Part shown: positions 1 to 7,202 of the stretch, in pieces
How the letters are laid out: each line of letters starts with the position of its first letter
Position numbering within the stretch: the stretch's first letter is position 1
Assembly (NCBI GenBank): GCA_040753835.1
Contig: JBFMDM010000012.1
Location: 1-32,132, forward strand
Direction of reading: 5' to 3'
Length of the DNA stretch: 32,132 bases
Source of the DNA: JACRIK01 sp040753835
GTDB taxonomy: Bacteria; Planctomycetota; MHYJ01; JACQXL01
Position numbers and translations under genes: made by a program
The notes under the pieces: model-generated
Told to the model about the DNA's origin: nothing
The model's input: the letters and a program-made list of their open reading frames with translations, nothing else
Databases searched by the model: none

Positions 1-132
1 ATATCACCACTATTGGCGGTGAATATGCCCTCTATTACTGCTGAATATGACTCCCGGTATGGGTGAAGATGACCCCTATTATGGGTGAATATGGGGCCTA
101 TTATGGATGAATATACCGCTACCCCCTTGCGC
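1..132. repeat. 22-bp tandem array A (right end)
   Basis: Four to five degenerate 22-bp units follow each other without spacers from about position 18 to 125. Each unit contains GGTGAATATG followed by a C-rich stretch and TATTA. The array continues beyond the left edge of the window. It ends in CGCTACCCCCTTG followed by GAGAAA, which resembles the end of the array at 19629-19892. I see no gene in it. Confidence 0.85.
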
Positions 133-232
133 GAGAAATGCTTATTTTTAGAAAATTGGTGTTCTAACCAATTATGCTAAAGAAGTTACAAAATCAGGGT
201 CTGTCCCCAATGCTGAACGGTCAGACGGTGGG

Positions 233-366
233 GGGTAGGGTATCCTGGCTCCCTGGATACCCCATCCCTGCACCCGGGATAGCCCACACTCGCACCCAGG
301 ATAGCCCATCCCCGCACCGGGGATAGTCCATCCTGACACTGGGCATAACCCGGACTGTCTTGGCAC
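233..366. repeat. 22-bp tandem array B
   Basis: Five 22-bp units run from 255 to 364, starting at 255, 277, 299, 321 and 343. The first four begin GGATA and the fifth GCATA. A degenerate unit may precede them at 233. The array is preceded by GGGGGGTAGGGTA, a G-rich motif also found next to the array at 19629. Short reading frames across this repeat are low-complexity artefacts of the period and are not called as genes. Confidence 0.85.
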
Positions 367-385
367 ATAGTAGTGCCGGGCATAC

Positions 386-482
386 CGGGGAGGGGTGTAG
401 GGTATAGGGGGGGAGGGGGTATGTGGTAAACCGGAGGGGGTGCATAGTAGCGCCGGACAGGGGTAGGCGGGGTTAGGGGGTG
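386..482 (+). other. G-rich tract, possible quadruplex
   Basis: The plus strand holds at least six runs of four or more G within about 95 bases, with short loops, in a stretch with no convincing gene. It lies just beyond the stop codon of the small minus-strand gene at 484. Potential to form a G-quadruplex is an inference from the G-run pattern. Confidence 0.5.
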
Positions 483-483
483 G

Positions 484-672
484 TTATTCCCTTACACACT
501 TATGGATTGAGTTCTCAATTGCCTGAGACCAATCTATGTAATCGCCGATTGAGTCCTCAACCATAGCAATCTCTTTGCCGGTAAGAGGCCGCTCAAGGGT
601 CTGCTCGGCAACCTCCTGGATATCGCCCACATTTATTGAATAGATGATTCGGTCGTTGTCAGTATTTTTCAT
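484..672 (-). CDS. small hypothetical protein, last gene of the restriction-modification operon
   Basis: A 62-residue protein that I do not recognise. It is acidic, with no signal peptide or membrane segment. The start is well supported by an AGGAGG-type Shine-Dalgarno about 8 bases upstream. It follows the methyltransferase by 44 bp on the same strand. The middle (residues 28-45: R-P-L-T-x-K-E, then an acidic helix and D-Y-I-D) resembles the small protein at 2591-2794 (R-H-L-T-D-D-E, later D-I-D), so the two may be distant relatives bracketing the restriction-modification genes. The function is unknown. A control or accessory role is only suggested by position. Confidence 0.6.
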   Translation of the reverse strand: MKNTDNDRIIYSINVGDIQEVAEQTLERPLTGKEIAMVEDSIGDYIDWSQAIENSIHKCVRE

Positions 673-716
673 TGAGTATCCTCCTAATATTCAGAAATGT
701 TTTACCCTCTCTCTAT

Positions 717-1721
717 TTATTTCCTCTTTTTAGCCCGATATACTTTTTTCTTCGGTTTATCGGCAACAATCAACGACTTGGTACTGGTTGGCTTCGTGAA
801 TAAATTAATCTGGTCTTGTAAATAGTGTTCAATCCTTTTTTCCGCCAATTGCACATATTCCTTGGATATATCATAACCGACATAACGTCTTTTTGATTTC
901 AATGCAGAAATGCAGACGCTACCGCTTCCGACAAATGGGTCAAGCACAATATCGTTCTCAAAGGTGTAAAGTTGGATTAGGCGATAGGGTAATTCTACCG
1001 GAAACGGAGCGGGATGTCCTATCTTTCGGGCTGACTCCGCCGGAAATGTCCAGACGCTCTTGGTTAATTCCAGGAATTCCTCTTTGGTTATTGTGCTTTT
1101 GTGCCCATTGATATTGTCTCTTGAAAATGCGCCCTTGGAAAAGACCAGAATATATTCGTGGATATCACGAAGAATCGGATTTTTAGCGGAAAGCCAACTG
1201 CCCCAAGCAGTAGAAGGACTGGCGCTTGACGCTTTGTTCCAGATAATCTCACCTCGCATGAGGAAGCCAATATCCTGCATATCTTTAATGATATAACTAT
1301 GCAGTGGTATATAAGGCCTTCTGCCCAAGTTGGCAATATTGATACACACCCTACCGCCAGGGACAAGAACTCTATGAACCTCTGTCCAGACCCGTTTTAA
1401 TAACTTGATATATTCATCTAATGAAAGATTTTCATCATATTCCTTACCGACATTATAAGGCGGGGAAGTAACCATCAGATGAATACTGTTATCAGGCAGT
1501 TCATCCATCTTTTCACTGCTCTTACAGAATATTTTGTTTGTATTTTCCGGGGCAACCGAATTTTCCGTGTAGTTTATTTTTTCACCGTGGTTTAATCCTT
1601 CATATAATCGGCTATTATAGAACTTTGACGAGTCGTGATTGATACGGCCCGGTGTACCGAAAGAACTGGTTTGAGTGCCTTCGCCTCGTTTATACCTTTT
1701 CCCAATTATCGGTTCAGTCAT
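717..1721 (-). CDS. type II DNA methyltransferase, N4-cytosine type, beta class
   Basis: A 334-residue site-specific DNA methyltransferase that transfers a methyl group from S-adenosylmethionine to its recognition site, protecting host DNA from the neighbouring endonuclease. The catalytic motif TSPPY (residues 85-89) precedes the AdoMet-binding motif DPFVGSG near residue 265, which is the beta-class order. TSPPY rather than DPPY favours N4-cytosine over N6-adenine, but that is a family tendency, not proof. An F-P-x-E-L-P-Y-R-L-I segment before motif I is also typical. The start lies 1 bp beyond the endonuclease stop codon, so the two genes are translationally adjacent. The C-terminus is lysine/arginine-rich. 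The recognition sequence cannot be read from the gene. Confidence 0.93.
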   Translation of the reverse strand: MTEPIIGKRYKRGEGTQTSSFGTPGRINHDSSKFYNSRLYEGLNHGEKINYTENSVAPENTNKIFCKSSEKMDELPDNSIHLMVTSPPYNVGKEYDENLSLDEYIKLLKRVWTEVHRVLVPGGRVCINIANLGRRPYIPLHSYIIKDMQDIGFLMRGEIIWNKASSASPSTAWGSWLSAKNPILRDIHEYILVFSKGAFSRDNINGHKSTITKEEFLELTKSVWTFPAESARKIGHPAPFPVELPYRLIQLYTFENDIVLDPFVGSGSVCISALKSKRRYVGYDISKEYVQLAEKRIEHYLQDQINLFTKPTSTKSLIVADKPKKKVYRAKKRK

Positions 1722-1722
1722 T

Positions 1723-2604
1723 TTATTTCCTTATTAATTCCAGGAATTTCTCTGCCTTCTTCTCGTAAGATGCCTCCTTATTGGCTATTTCAATTATACG
1801 ACCTAATTCGCCTTTTGACTGCATAGACGAGAAAAACTCTCTGTCTTCTTTGAGTAGTTTATCTAATTCCACTTCCAATTTATCATAGGAATCAAACCGG
1901 CAGAAACCTAACTCTTTGGTATTTTTCAAGGTCTCCTTACTATCCAATGGTTTTGGATTTACTGACCAAAAACCCTGAATTATGCCACACTTCTTAAGAT
2001 GATCAACCTTTTCGTGGTAACTTTTTTTAATGGGTGTATTCCCAATAACGATAATAGGTATTTTTGCGGCATTATAATTTGAAATTCTAACATTAATACT
2101 CTTGCCTATTGCCTTCAGCATAGTATCAGACCTTAAAAGTCCAGGCGTACCTTTATGGGTGCTGTAATCACCTATGCAAACAAGACCTTCTTTCTTTAGT
2201 TCCCAGTTCCAAACAACCGACATCTTAACTTCAAAGATTAACAAGATGTTTGATGGCTTTTGGATGGTATCTTTTGTTTTACATAAAGCAGCATCAGCCG
2301 GCGATTTCTTAGTTAATTCAAGTTCTTCGCAAATTACATCTTGAACAATATGAGCATTCACTTTTTCGGCAAAATCCACCAACAGTTCAGAACACCATTT
2401 TTCTGTATAATCACCGATGAAAGCATTTCTACTTTGCAGGGTGCTTTTCTTACCTTTATAACCTTTTGGCCAATAAGCAATATGACGCTTATCATCCAAC
2501 AGATAAAACAATTTTTCAGGGGTAGTAATCTTTAGTGAACTCTTAAAGAAATCAATCTCTTGCTCTTTATTCCAGAGTGTTTTCATATATTTAATCGCTT
2601 TCAA
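1723..2604 (-). CDS. type II restriction endonuclease, PD-(D/E)XK type
   Basis: A 293-residue protein with no simple family name that I can assign. Residues around 98-132 contain S-P-A-D-A-A-L followed by L-L-I-F-E-V-K, which fits the P-D ... E-x-K metal-binding core of the PD-(D/E)XK nuclease fold. It is followed directly (1-bp gap) by a type II methyltransferase on the same strand, the classic arrangement of a restriction-modification pair, so it is most likely the cognate endonuclease. Its start overlaps the end of the 67-aa gene upstream by 14 bp, indicating one operon. The length is normal for a type II enzyme. A solitary housekeeping nuclease is a less likely alternative. Confidence 0.82.
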   Translation of the reverse strand: MKAIKYMKTLWNKEQEIDFFKSSLKITTPEKLFYLLDDKRHIAYWPKGYKGKKSTLQSRNAFIGDYTEKWCSELLVDFAEKVNAHIVQDVICEELELTKKSPADAALCKTKDTIQKPSNILLIFEVKMSVVWNWELKKEGLVCIGDYSTHKGTPGLLRSDTMLKAIGKSINVRISNYNAAKIPIIVIGNTPIKKSYHEKVDHLKKCGIIQGFWSVNPKPLDSKETLKNTKELGFCRFDSYDKLEVELDKLLKEDREFFSSMQSKGELGRIIEIANKEASYEKKAEKFLELIRK

Positions 2605-2794
2605 TCATCTCAAAAAAGATGGTGTTATAAACCGTGTCAATATCCGTTCCCAACCCGGCCTCAAGGCCTTTCCGGGCAATGTGTAATTCATCATCGGTTA
2701 AATGTCTGCCGATTTTACTCATCGCCTCATTCTGCATCGTTTCCTTTGATATGTAAAATAACAGGTCTTTTATAGCGATTGTTTCAGTGTCCAT
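2591..2794 (-). CDS. small hypothetical protein, first gene of the restriction-modification operon
   Basis: A 67-residue acidic protein that I do not recognise. It has L-T-D-D-E-L-H near the middle and a C-terminal D-I-D-T-V-Y-N-T-I-F segment, broadly like the 62-aa protein at the other end of the operon. It overlaps the start of the endonuclease by 14 bp. The start codon is preceded by a strong GGAGG at the foot of a two-stem leader (2803-2877). It is too short for a typical C-protein regulator and shows no clear helix-turn-helix motif. The role is unknown. Confidence 0.65.
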   Translation of the reverse strand: MDTETIAIKDLLFYISKETMQNEAMSKIGRHLTDDELHIARKGLEAGLGTDIDTVYNTIFFEMIESD

Positions 2795-2798
2795 AACA

Positions 2799-2877
2799 GA
2801 CCTCCTTACTGGCTGTTATCCCCCCGAAAACATTCGGGGAAGTTATAGCCAGTTATCCCCCGATGTCCATCGGGGGA
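2799..2877 (-). promoter_or_regulatory. two-stem leader with embedded Shine-Dalgarno (copy 1)
   Basis: Read on the minus strand: stem I is a perfect 8-bp palindrome (ATCGGGGG type, plus coordinates 2857-2864 and 2869-2876). It is followed directly by stem II, with arms containing ACTGGCT at 2808-2814 and its complement at 2847-2853, and an extra GC hairpin in the loop (2820-2839). Stem II is followed by TAAGGAGG, and the ATG of the 67-aa gene is at 2794. The same layout occurs at 6103, 9101, 12885 and 31623. This is the most degenerate of the five copies. Confidence 0.7.
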
Positions 2878-3057
2878 TTTCCCTTGAGTTCGGGGGACAG
2901 CATACCGAATTATTTATCAATAGCCTATCAAATCCCCGCTTGCTTTGCCAGAAATAGGAATCAGATTAGAGATTGTAGATTACAGATTTTAGATGCGATA
3001 ATTCCGGGGACACCACAGCGCATATTTTATGTTGTCGTGGGACACAACATCCAAAAA
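2878..3057. other. intergenic stretch, no gene seen
   Basis: No convincing reading frame is present between the leader of the restriction-modification operon and the end of acpS. It contains a 7-bp period array (2963-2997) and little else that I can interpret. Confidence 0.6.
2963..2997. repeat. heptamer array, unit AGATTNN, 5 units
   Basis: Five 7-bp units in perfect register: AGATTAG, AGATTGT, AGATTAC, AGATTTT and AGATGCG. The first four or five positions are conserved and the last two vary. It is intergenic, downstream of acpS. Confidence 0.85.
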
Positions 3058-3471
3058 TCACCTTCCCTCCAACACCACCACGGCCATTGCATAATCCTTA
3101 GTATGAGTAAGCGAGAGGTGGGTGCGGGTCACTTTAAGTTTCCGGCAGAGGGTTTGGGCAGCGCCGGAGAGCCGGAGCGTAGAGCGTAGAGCGTAGAGCG
3201 TATAGCGTGGAGATTTACTCTTTGCTCTTTGCCCGGCGACAACCTCAATCTCGTTCCATTGCGGGCTTTGAACCGTTCCCCCTCCCGTGCCGATGGCCTT
3301 AAAGAACGCCTCTTTGGCCGCAAAGCGGGCCGCAAATGATTCAGCAGGGTTCTTCTTGCCCTGGCAGTATTTTATCTCCCGCGCGGTGAAGATACGCGCG
3401 ATGTTCTTGCGGTTGATAAGTTGCTTTATCCGGCGAACCTCTACCAAGTCAATACCAATGCCGATTATCAT
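3058..3471 (-). CDS. acpS: holo-[acyl-carrier-protein] synthase
   Basis: Transfers the 4'-phosphopantetheine arm of coenzyme A to apo-acyl carrier protein, activating it for fatty acid synthesis. The N-terminal G-I-G-I-D-L-V-E-V (metal-binding Asp8), the central R-F-A-A-K-E-A-F-F-K-A-I-G-T-G and the late S-L-T-H-T-K-D-Y-A are all diagnostic. The protein is 137 residues, against about 120-126 usually. The excess lies near residues 88-100, where a heptamer repeat (3176-3210) is translated in frame as Y-T-L-Y-A-L-R-S-T-L-R-S-like sequence in a region that is variable in the family. A second heptamer array sits right at the start codon (3474-3520). No clear Shine-Dalgarno is visible, perhaps because of that array. 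Confidence 0.93.
   Translation of the reverse strand: MIIGIGIDLVEVRRIKQLINRKNIARIFTAREIKYCQGKKNPAESFAARFAAKEAFFKAIGTGGGTVQSPQWNEIEVVAGQRAKSKSPRYTLYALRSTLRLSGAAQTLCRKLKVTRTHLSLTHTKDYAMAVVVLEGR
3176..3210. repeat. heptamer array, unit AGCGTNN, inside acpS
   Basis: Five 7-bp units: AGCGTAG three times, then AGCGTAT and AGCGTGG. The array lies wholly inside the acpS reading frame without breaking it. The same unit family recurs between genes at 25184-25218. Confidence 0.92.
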
Positions 3472-3473
3472 AG

Positions 3474-3520
3474 AGTAGTAAGTAGCCAGTAGCCAGTAAA
3501 CAGCAGTCCGTAGTCAGTAA
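3474..3520. repeat. heptamer array, unit AGTNNNN, at the acpS start
   Basis: About six 7-bp units (AGTAGTA, AGTAGCC twice, AGTAAAC, AGCAGTC, CGTAGTC) ending in AGTAA. It occupies the position where the acpS ribosome-binding site and promoter would be expected. Confidence 0.85.
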
Positions 3521-3548
3521 ATATTCCCCGGGCTCCCCTCTGCGTAAA

Positions 3549-3568
3549 TATCTGTGTTTATCTGTGGT
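3549..3568. repeat. nonamer-type repeat (ATCTGTGNN)
   Basis: A short copy of the AATCTGTGG repeat family, ending in TGTGGT, just beyond the 3' end of the FKBP gene. Longer members are at 11944, 17784 and 23954. Confidence 0.6.
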
Positions 3569-3573
3569 TGCAA

Positions 3574-4047
3574 TTATTGCACGCCGAGGAGTTCCACCTC
3601 AAATACCAAAGTGGCATTGGGCGGGATGACATTGCCCGCGCCGCGGGCGCCATAGCCCAATTCAGGCGGGATGGTGAGTTTGCGCTTGCCACCGATTTTC
3701 ATCCCGGCCACGCCTTCGTCCCAGCCCCGGATGACCTGGCCTCTTCCGAGATTGAACTGGAACGGCTGTCCGCGGTCCACTGAAGAATCAAACTTGGTCC
3801 CGTTGGTCAGCCAGCCGGTATAGTGCACCTGGACCATCATCCCCGGCTTGGCCTCGGCCCCGGCGCCGACCACCTGGTCAACATACTTCAGTCCGCTTGC
3901 GGTAGTGATTTCACTTCCGGCTTGCGCTTGTGGTTGTGCTGGATTCATTGCCTGTTTCTCCTCTCCGCCCCCGGATGTTACGCCGGGAGAACCTGTATCG
4001 CATCCGATGATGCTCAACATAATTACAAATATTATCAGTTTCTTCAT
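3574..4047 (-). CDS. FKBP-type peptidyl-prolyl cis-trans isomerase, lipoprotein
   Basis: A folding catalyst that isomerises X-proline bonds, here probably tethered to the envelope. Residues 1-16 form a lipoprotein signal ending in L-S-I-I-G-C. Cys16 would be lipidated. A low-complexity linker (about 17-45) leads into a single FKBP domain from about residue 48: V-Q-V-H-Y-T-G-W-L, G-T-K-F-D-S-S, V-I-R-G-W-D-E-G-V-A-G-M, L-T-I-P-P-E-L-G-Y-G-A-R-G and a final L-V-F-E-V-E-L-L. The conserved Tyr, Phe, Asp and Trp pocket residues are present. A GGGGG-rich Shine-Dalgarno precedes the ATG. It is divergent from the gene at 4152. Confidence 0.94.
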   Translation of the reverse strand: MKKLIIFVIMLSIIGCDTGSPGVTSGGGEEKQAMNPAQPQAQAGSEITTASGLKYVDQVVGAGAEAKPGMMVQVHYTGWLTNGTKFDSSVDRGQPFQFNLGRGQVIRGWDEGVAGMKIGGKRKLTIPPELGYGARGAGNVIPPNATLVFEVELLGVQ

Positions 4048-4097
4048 ATAGACCCCCTTCTTCTGCTGGTTATCAATCCTAATAAATTCTATTAAGT

Positions 4098-4126
4098 TTG
4101 ACAGGCCGAGTCAAAATAAATATGAT
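4098..4126 (+). promoter_or_regulatory. sigma-70-type promoter for the 4152 gene
   Basis: A perfect TTGACA (4098-4103), a 17-bp spacer and TATGAT (4121-4126). The expected transcript start is near 4133, just before AAGGAG and the ATG at 4152. Confidence 0.75.
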
Positions 4127-4151
4127 AAAAAGGTTAAGGAGATTATAAATT

Positions 4152-5243
4152 ATGAACTTCAGTGAATACCATTCGCACAAGTGGTCAAAGAACCTGACCG
4201 AGGTCAAGAGACGCGCCCAGGAAGCCAACGCCCTCTACAAAAAGGGCTTAATCAAAGACGCACAGGATAAATTATCATCTCTTTACAACGGCGAATTCGC
4301 CGACACGAACAAGATATTCCCGGGCCTGAAGGTGATGGCCGTATTCTGGAAGGCCGAAGAGGAAATGATGCGCTGCAGGTTTGAGGCCAAGGAACGGGCC
4401 GCCCAAGACCTGCACCTGACCGATACGGACGAATTCAAAAATAATCTCAAAGCGGTCTGGCAGAAATATACCGAGGATATTACTGAACTGGTAAAGAAGA
4501 ACTTCCTGCTGGACGAGAAAGTGGCCGGCCCGATTATAAAGAAATATCCGCCCCAGATGGGCGCCAACTGGGCCGAGGTCCTTAAAGGCCTGATGAGCCG
4601 GACCGAGGAAGCGGTCAAGAAAGGCGAGATATCTGACGGCCTGATAGACGAGTGGCTGGCCTTCTGCCTGGACGGCATCCTGGCCTATAATTTCGGCCTG
4701 TGCCGCCAGGCCGTGCTCTCGGCAATGATTATCAGCAAATTTTCAGAGGATAAACTAAAGCAAATCGTGGCCGACTCGCGCGACGAATACGGCTGGCTGG
4801 TGAGCAGGAAATTCTTCGTGGAGGTCTTTCCGGCCGCGGGCATTACAGATATGACCGACCTGCAGACCATCGGCCGCTACGGGATGTTTTCAGACCAGGA
4901 TTTAACCACCTCTGAAACACTTCCGCCTCCTGACAAACGCGCCACCGAGCCGAAGGTCAAGCGCACCGAGTTCTTCAACTGCCAGGAATTCAGCATGTTT
5001 GAGACCACCTTTAATATTCTCGGCGTGAAGACAAAGAATACCGGCATTGCGATGTGCCCGTATTGTGAGGAGCACGGCAAGAAGAACGTCCAGGTCTTTG
5101 TCCCGCCCAGTATGCGGCCTGAGGTAAAGATGACCACCTCGCTGGGCATGGGTAACAAGTCCTGCATCTTTGAGACCAAACTCTATCCGGCCGATGATAT
5201 GGAACGATTTATGCAGGCGCAGGAGAAGGTCTTCGGTTCGTAA
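4152..5243 (+). CDS. hypothetical protein, 363 residues
   Basis: I do not recognise this family. The protein is soluble with no signal peptide and is largely helical up to about residue 250. It has a proline/lysine-rich linker near 255-275 and then a distinct C-terminal domain containing F-N-C-Q-E-F and M-C-P-Y-C-E-E-H-G, with a further Cys near residue 338. The C-x-x-C and surrounding Cys/His could bind a metal or be redox active. This is only an inference. The start is supported by AAGGAG 9 bases upstream and a strong promoter. The SDR gene follows 26 bp downstream on the same strand, so the two are probably co-transcribed. Confidence 0.7.
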   Translation: MNFSEYHSHKWSKNLTEVKRRAQEANALYKKGLIKDAQDKLSSLYNGEFADTNKIFPGLKVMAVFWKAEEEMMRCRFEAKERAAQDLHLTDTDEFKNNLKAVWQKYTEDITELVKKNFLLDEKVAGPIIKKYPPQMGANWAEVLKGLMSRTEEAVKKGEISDGLIDEWLAFCLDGILAYNFGLCRQAVLSAMIISKFSEDKLKQIVADSRDEYGWLVSRKFFVEVFPAAGITDMTDLQTIGRYGMFSDQDLTTSETLPPPDKRATEPKVKRTEFFNCQEFSMFETTFNILGVKTKNTGIAMCPYCEEHGKKNVQVFVPPSMRPEVKMTTSLGMGNKSCIFETKLYPADDMERFMQAQEKVFGS

Positions 5244-5269
5244 CCACAGATTATAAGAAAGGGATAGAT

Positions 5270-6028
5270 ATGAGATTGAAGGACAAGGTAGCGATAATAA
5301 CCGGAGCCGGGTCGGGTATCGGCCAGGCCAGCGCCATTATGTTCTGCCGCGAGGGCGCCAGGGTCTGCGTGGCTGATTACAACATCAAGGGCGCTGAAGA
5401 GACCGCCAAGAAGATTAACGAGCAAGCCGGCAAAAAGGTCGCCATTGCCTTCAAGGTGGATATCTCCAAGGAAGACCAGGTGGATGAGATGGTCAAGAAG
5501 ACGGTTGATGAGTTCGGCACGGTTGATATCCTGGTCAACAACGCCGGCATCAACGAATTCATCCCGTTCCCGTTGGTCCAGCCGGACGATGTCAGAAAGA
5601 TAATGGACGTGAATTTCACCGGCGCATTCCTGTGCGTCAAGGCCGTCCTGCCCATTATGACCGAGAAGATGTCCGGCAAGATTATCAACGTCACCTCGGT
5701 GATGTCGGTTATTGCGGGCAAAGGCCAGGCGGCCTATAACGCCTCCAAGGGCGCGCTCAAGATGCTCACTCAGGCAATGGCCGTTGACCTCGGATGTTAT
5801 AACATTAATGTCAATGCGGTCGGGCCCGGAATGACCCGGACCACGTTGACCAAGCAATTGTTCTCCAACCCGGACCGGGTGAAATGGTTTGAGGATAAAA
5901 TCCCGCTGGGCCGGCTGGGCGACCCTGAGGATATCGCCCCGGCCATATTGTTCCTGGCCTCGGACGAGGCAAAGTATATCACCGGCGAGACCATCTTTGT
6001 TGACGGCGGAATGATTGCCACGAGATAG
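5270..6028 (+). CDS. short-chain dehydrogenase/reductase, FabG-like
   Basis: A 252-residue NAD(P)-dependent oxidoreductase of the classical SDR family. It has the nucleotide-binding T-G-A-G-S-G-I-G at residues 11-18, an N-N-A-G motif near 89-92, and the catalytic Ser143, Tyr156 and Lys160 in Y-N-A-S-K. The C-terminal I-T-G-E-T-I-F-V-D-G-G-M is typical of FabG-type and related members. An acidic residue after the second strand (V-A-D-Y-N) suggests a preference for NAD over NADP. The substrate cannot be told from the sequence. Beta-ketoacyl-ACP reductase, glucose dehydrogenase-like or another alcohol dehydrogenase are all possible. It follows the 363-aa gene closely, with an AAAGGG ribosome-binding site. 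Confidence 0.9.
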   Translation: MRLKDKVAIITGAGSGIGQASAIMFCREGARVCVADYNIKGAEETAKKINEQAGKKVAIAFKVDISKEDQVDEMVKKTVDEFGTVDILVNNAGINEFIPFPLVQPDDVRKIMDVNFTGAFLCVKAVLPIMTEKMSGKIINVTSVMSVIAGKGQAAYNASKGALKMLTQAMAVDLGCYNINVNAVGPGMTRTTLTKQLFSNPDRVKWFEDKIPLGRLGDPEDIAPAILFLASDEAKYITGETIFVDGGMIATR

Positions 6029-6048
6029 CGGAATCAGGCGATAATTTA

Positions 6049-6077
6049 TTGACTGGATTAGGCATCACTGTTAAACT
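6049..6077 (+). promoter_or_regulatory. probable promoter for floA
   Basis: TTGACT (6049-6054), a 17-bp spacer and TAAACT (6072-6077), placing the transcript start about 20 bases before stem I of the floA leader. Confidence 0.5.
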
Positions 6078-6102
6078 ACAGCACAATAAATAGTCAAAGT
6101 AT

Positions 6103-6168
6103 ACCCCGACGGTGCGTCGGGGTCTAACTCGCTGTAAGGGCTAAAGTCCAACAGCGAGTAAGAAAGGA
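6103..6168 (+). promoter_or_regulatory. two-stem leader with embedded Shine-Dalgarno (copy 2)
   Basis: Stem I: ACCCCGAC (6103-6110) with its exact complement (6116-6123). Stem II: ACTCGCTGT (6127-6135) with ACAGCGAGT (6151-6159). It is followed immediately by AAGAAAGGA and the floA ATG at 6177. Same architecture as the copies at 2799, 9101, 12885 and 31623. Confidence 0.88.
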
Positions 6169-6176
6169 AACCTTAT

Positions 6177-7202
6177 ATGGAAAGCAACTGGATGACATTC
6201 GGCACTATCGGGGTTATTGTAGCGCTGATAGTTCTCTTCATCGTAGCCATAATCTTCCTGCGGTTCGGGTTTTTGTGGCTGCAGGCCCTGCTCTCCGGAG
6301 CGGCAGTCGGCATACTGGAACTGGTCGGGATGTGGTTCCGCAAGGTTGACGCGCACGTTATCGTCATCAACCGCATCAATGCGGTCAAGGCCGGGCTGAA
6401 TATCCCGACCTCAACGTTGGAAGCGCATTATCTGGCCGGCGGAAATGTCACCAAAGTAGTCCGCTCGGTTATCGCGGCCAACAAGGCCGGCATACATCTG
6501 ACTACCGAACGGGCCATGGCCATTGACCTGGCCGGCCGCGATGTATTGGACGCGGTCCACACCAGCGTATTGCCCAAGGTAATTGACTGCCCGGCGCAAA
6601 GGGAAGGCCGGGCCACCATAGACGCCGTGGCCAAGGACGGTATCCAGTTGCGCGCCCGGGCCCGTGTCACGGTGCGCACCAATCTGGACCGCTTAGTCGG
6701 CGGCGCGACCGAGGAAACCATCATCGCCCGGGTCGGCGAAGGCATTGTTACCACCATCGGCTCGGCCGAGAATTACAAGCAGGTGCTGGAAAGCCCTGAT
6801 TCCATCTCCAAGAAAGTCCTGGAAAAGGGACTGGATGCGGGCAGCGCCTTTGAAATCCTTTCCATTGATATCGCGGACGTGGACGTGGGCGAAAACGTGG
6901 GCGCCAAACTCCAGGCCGACCAGGCCGCGGCAGACCTCAAGGTCGCCCAGGCCAAGGCCGAGACCCGCCGGGCCATGGCCGTGTCTCTGGAACAGGAAAT
7001 GAAGGCCAAGACCCAGGAAATGAGGGCCAAGGTCGTGGAGGCAGAGGCCGAGGTGCCCAAAGGCATTGCCCATGCGTTCCGCGAAGGCAAATTAGGCGTG
7101 ATGGATTACTACAACCTGCGCAATGTCCAGGCGGATACGGATATGAGGCAGTCCATTGCCCAGCCGCCGGCGCCGGGGAAACCGCCCAAGGAAAGCCATT
7201 AG
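6177..7202 (+). CDS. floA: flotillin-like membrane scaffold protein FloA
   Basis: A 341-residue SPFH-superfamily protein that in Bacillus and relatives organises membrane microdomains. A hydrophobic N-terminus (residues about 8-55) forms a membrane hairpin. It is followed by V-D-A-H-V-I-V-I-N-R-I-N-A-V-K-A-G-L, L-E-A-H-Y-L-A-G-G-N-V, A-I-D-L-A-G-R-D-V and R-A-R-V-T-V-R-T-N-L-D-R-L-V-G-G-A, all characteristic of FloA (formerly UPF0365). An Ala/Lys/Glu-rich coiled coil (about 240-300) promotes oligomerisation. The length matches the family (about 330). A frequent partner, the NfeD protein, is not encoded next to it here. Confidence 0.94.
   Translation: MESNWMTFGTIGVIVALIVLFIVAIIFLRFGFLWLQALLSGAAVGILELVGMWFRKVDAHVIVINRINAVKAGLNIPTSTLEAHYLAGGNVTKVVRSVIAANKAGIHLTTERAMAIDLAGRDVLDAVHTSVLPKVIDCPAQREGRATIDAVAKDGIQLRARARVTVRTNLDRLVGGATEETIIARVGEGIVTTIGSAENYKQVLESPDSISKKVLEKGLDAGSAFEILSIDIADVDVGENVGAKLQADQAAADLKVAQAKAETRRAMAVSLEQEMKAKTQEMRAKVVEAEAEVPKGIAHAFREGKLGVMDYYNLRNVQADTDMRQSIAQPPAPGKPPKESH

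Noticed and set aside
172..445. Overlapping minus-strand reading frames with Gly/Pro/Cys-rich products
   Set aside because: They are translations of the 22-bp array and G-rich tract in several frames, with no ribosome-binding site and no protein-like composition.
6103..6168. Known metabolite riboswitch
   Set aside because: The conserved part is confined to a simple stem and the Shine-Dalgarno, the loops vary freely, and the five downstream genes share no pathway, unlike a ligand-binding aptamer.
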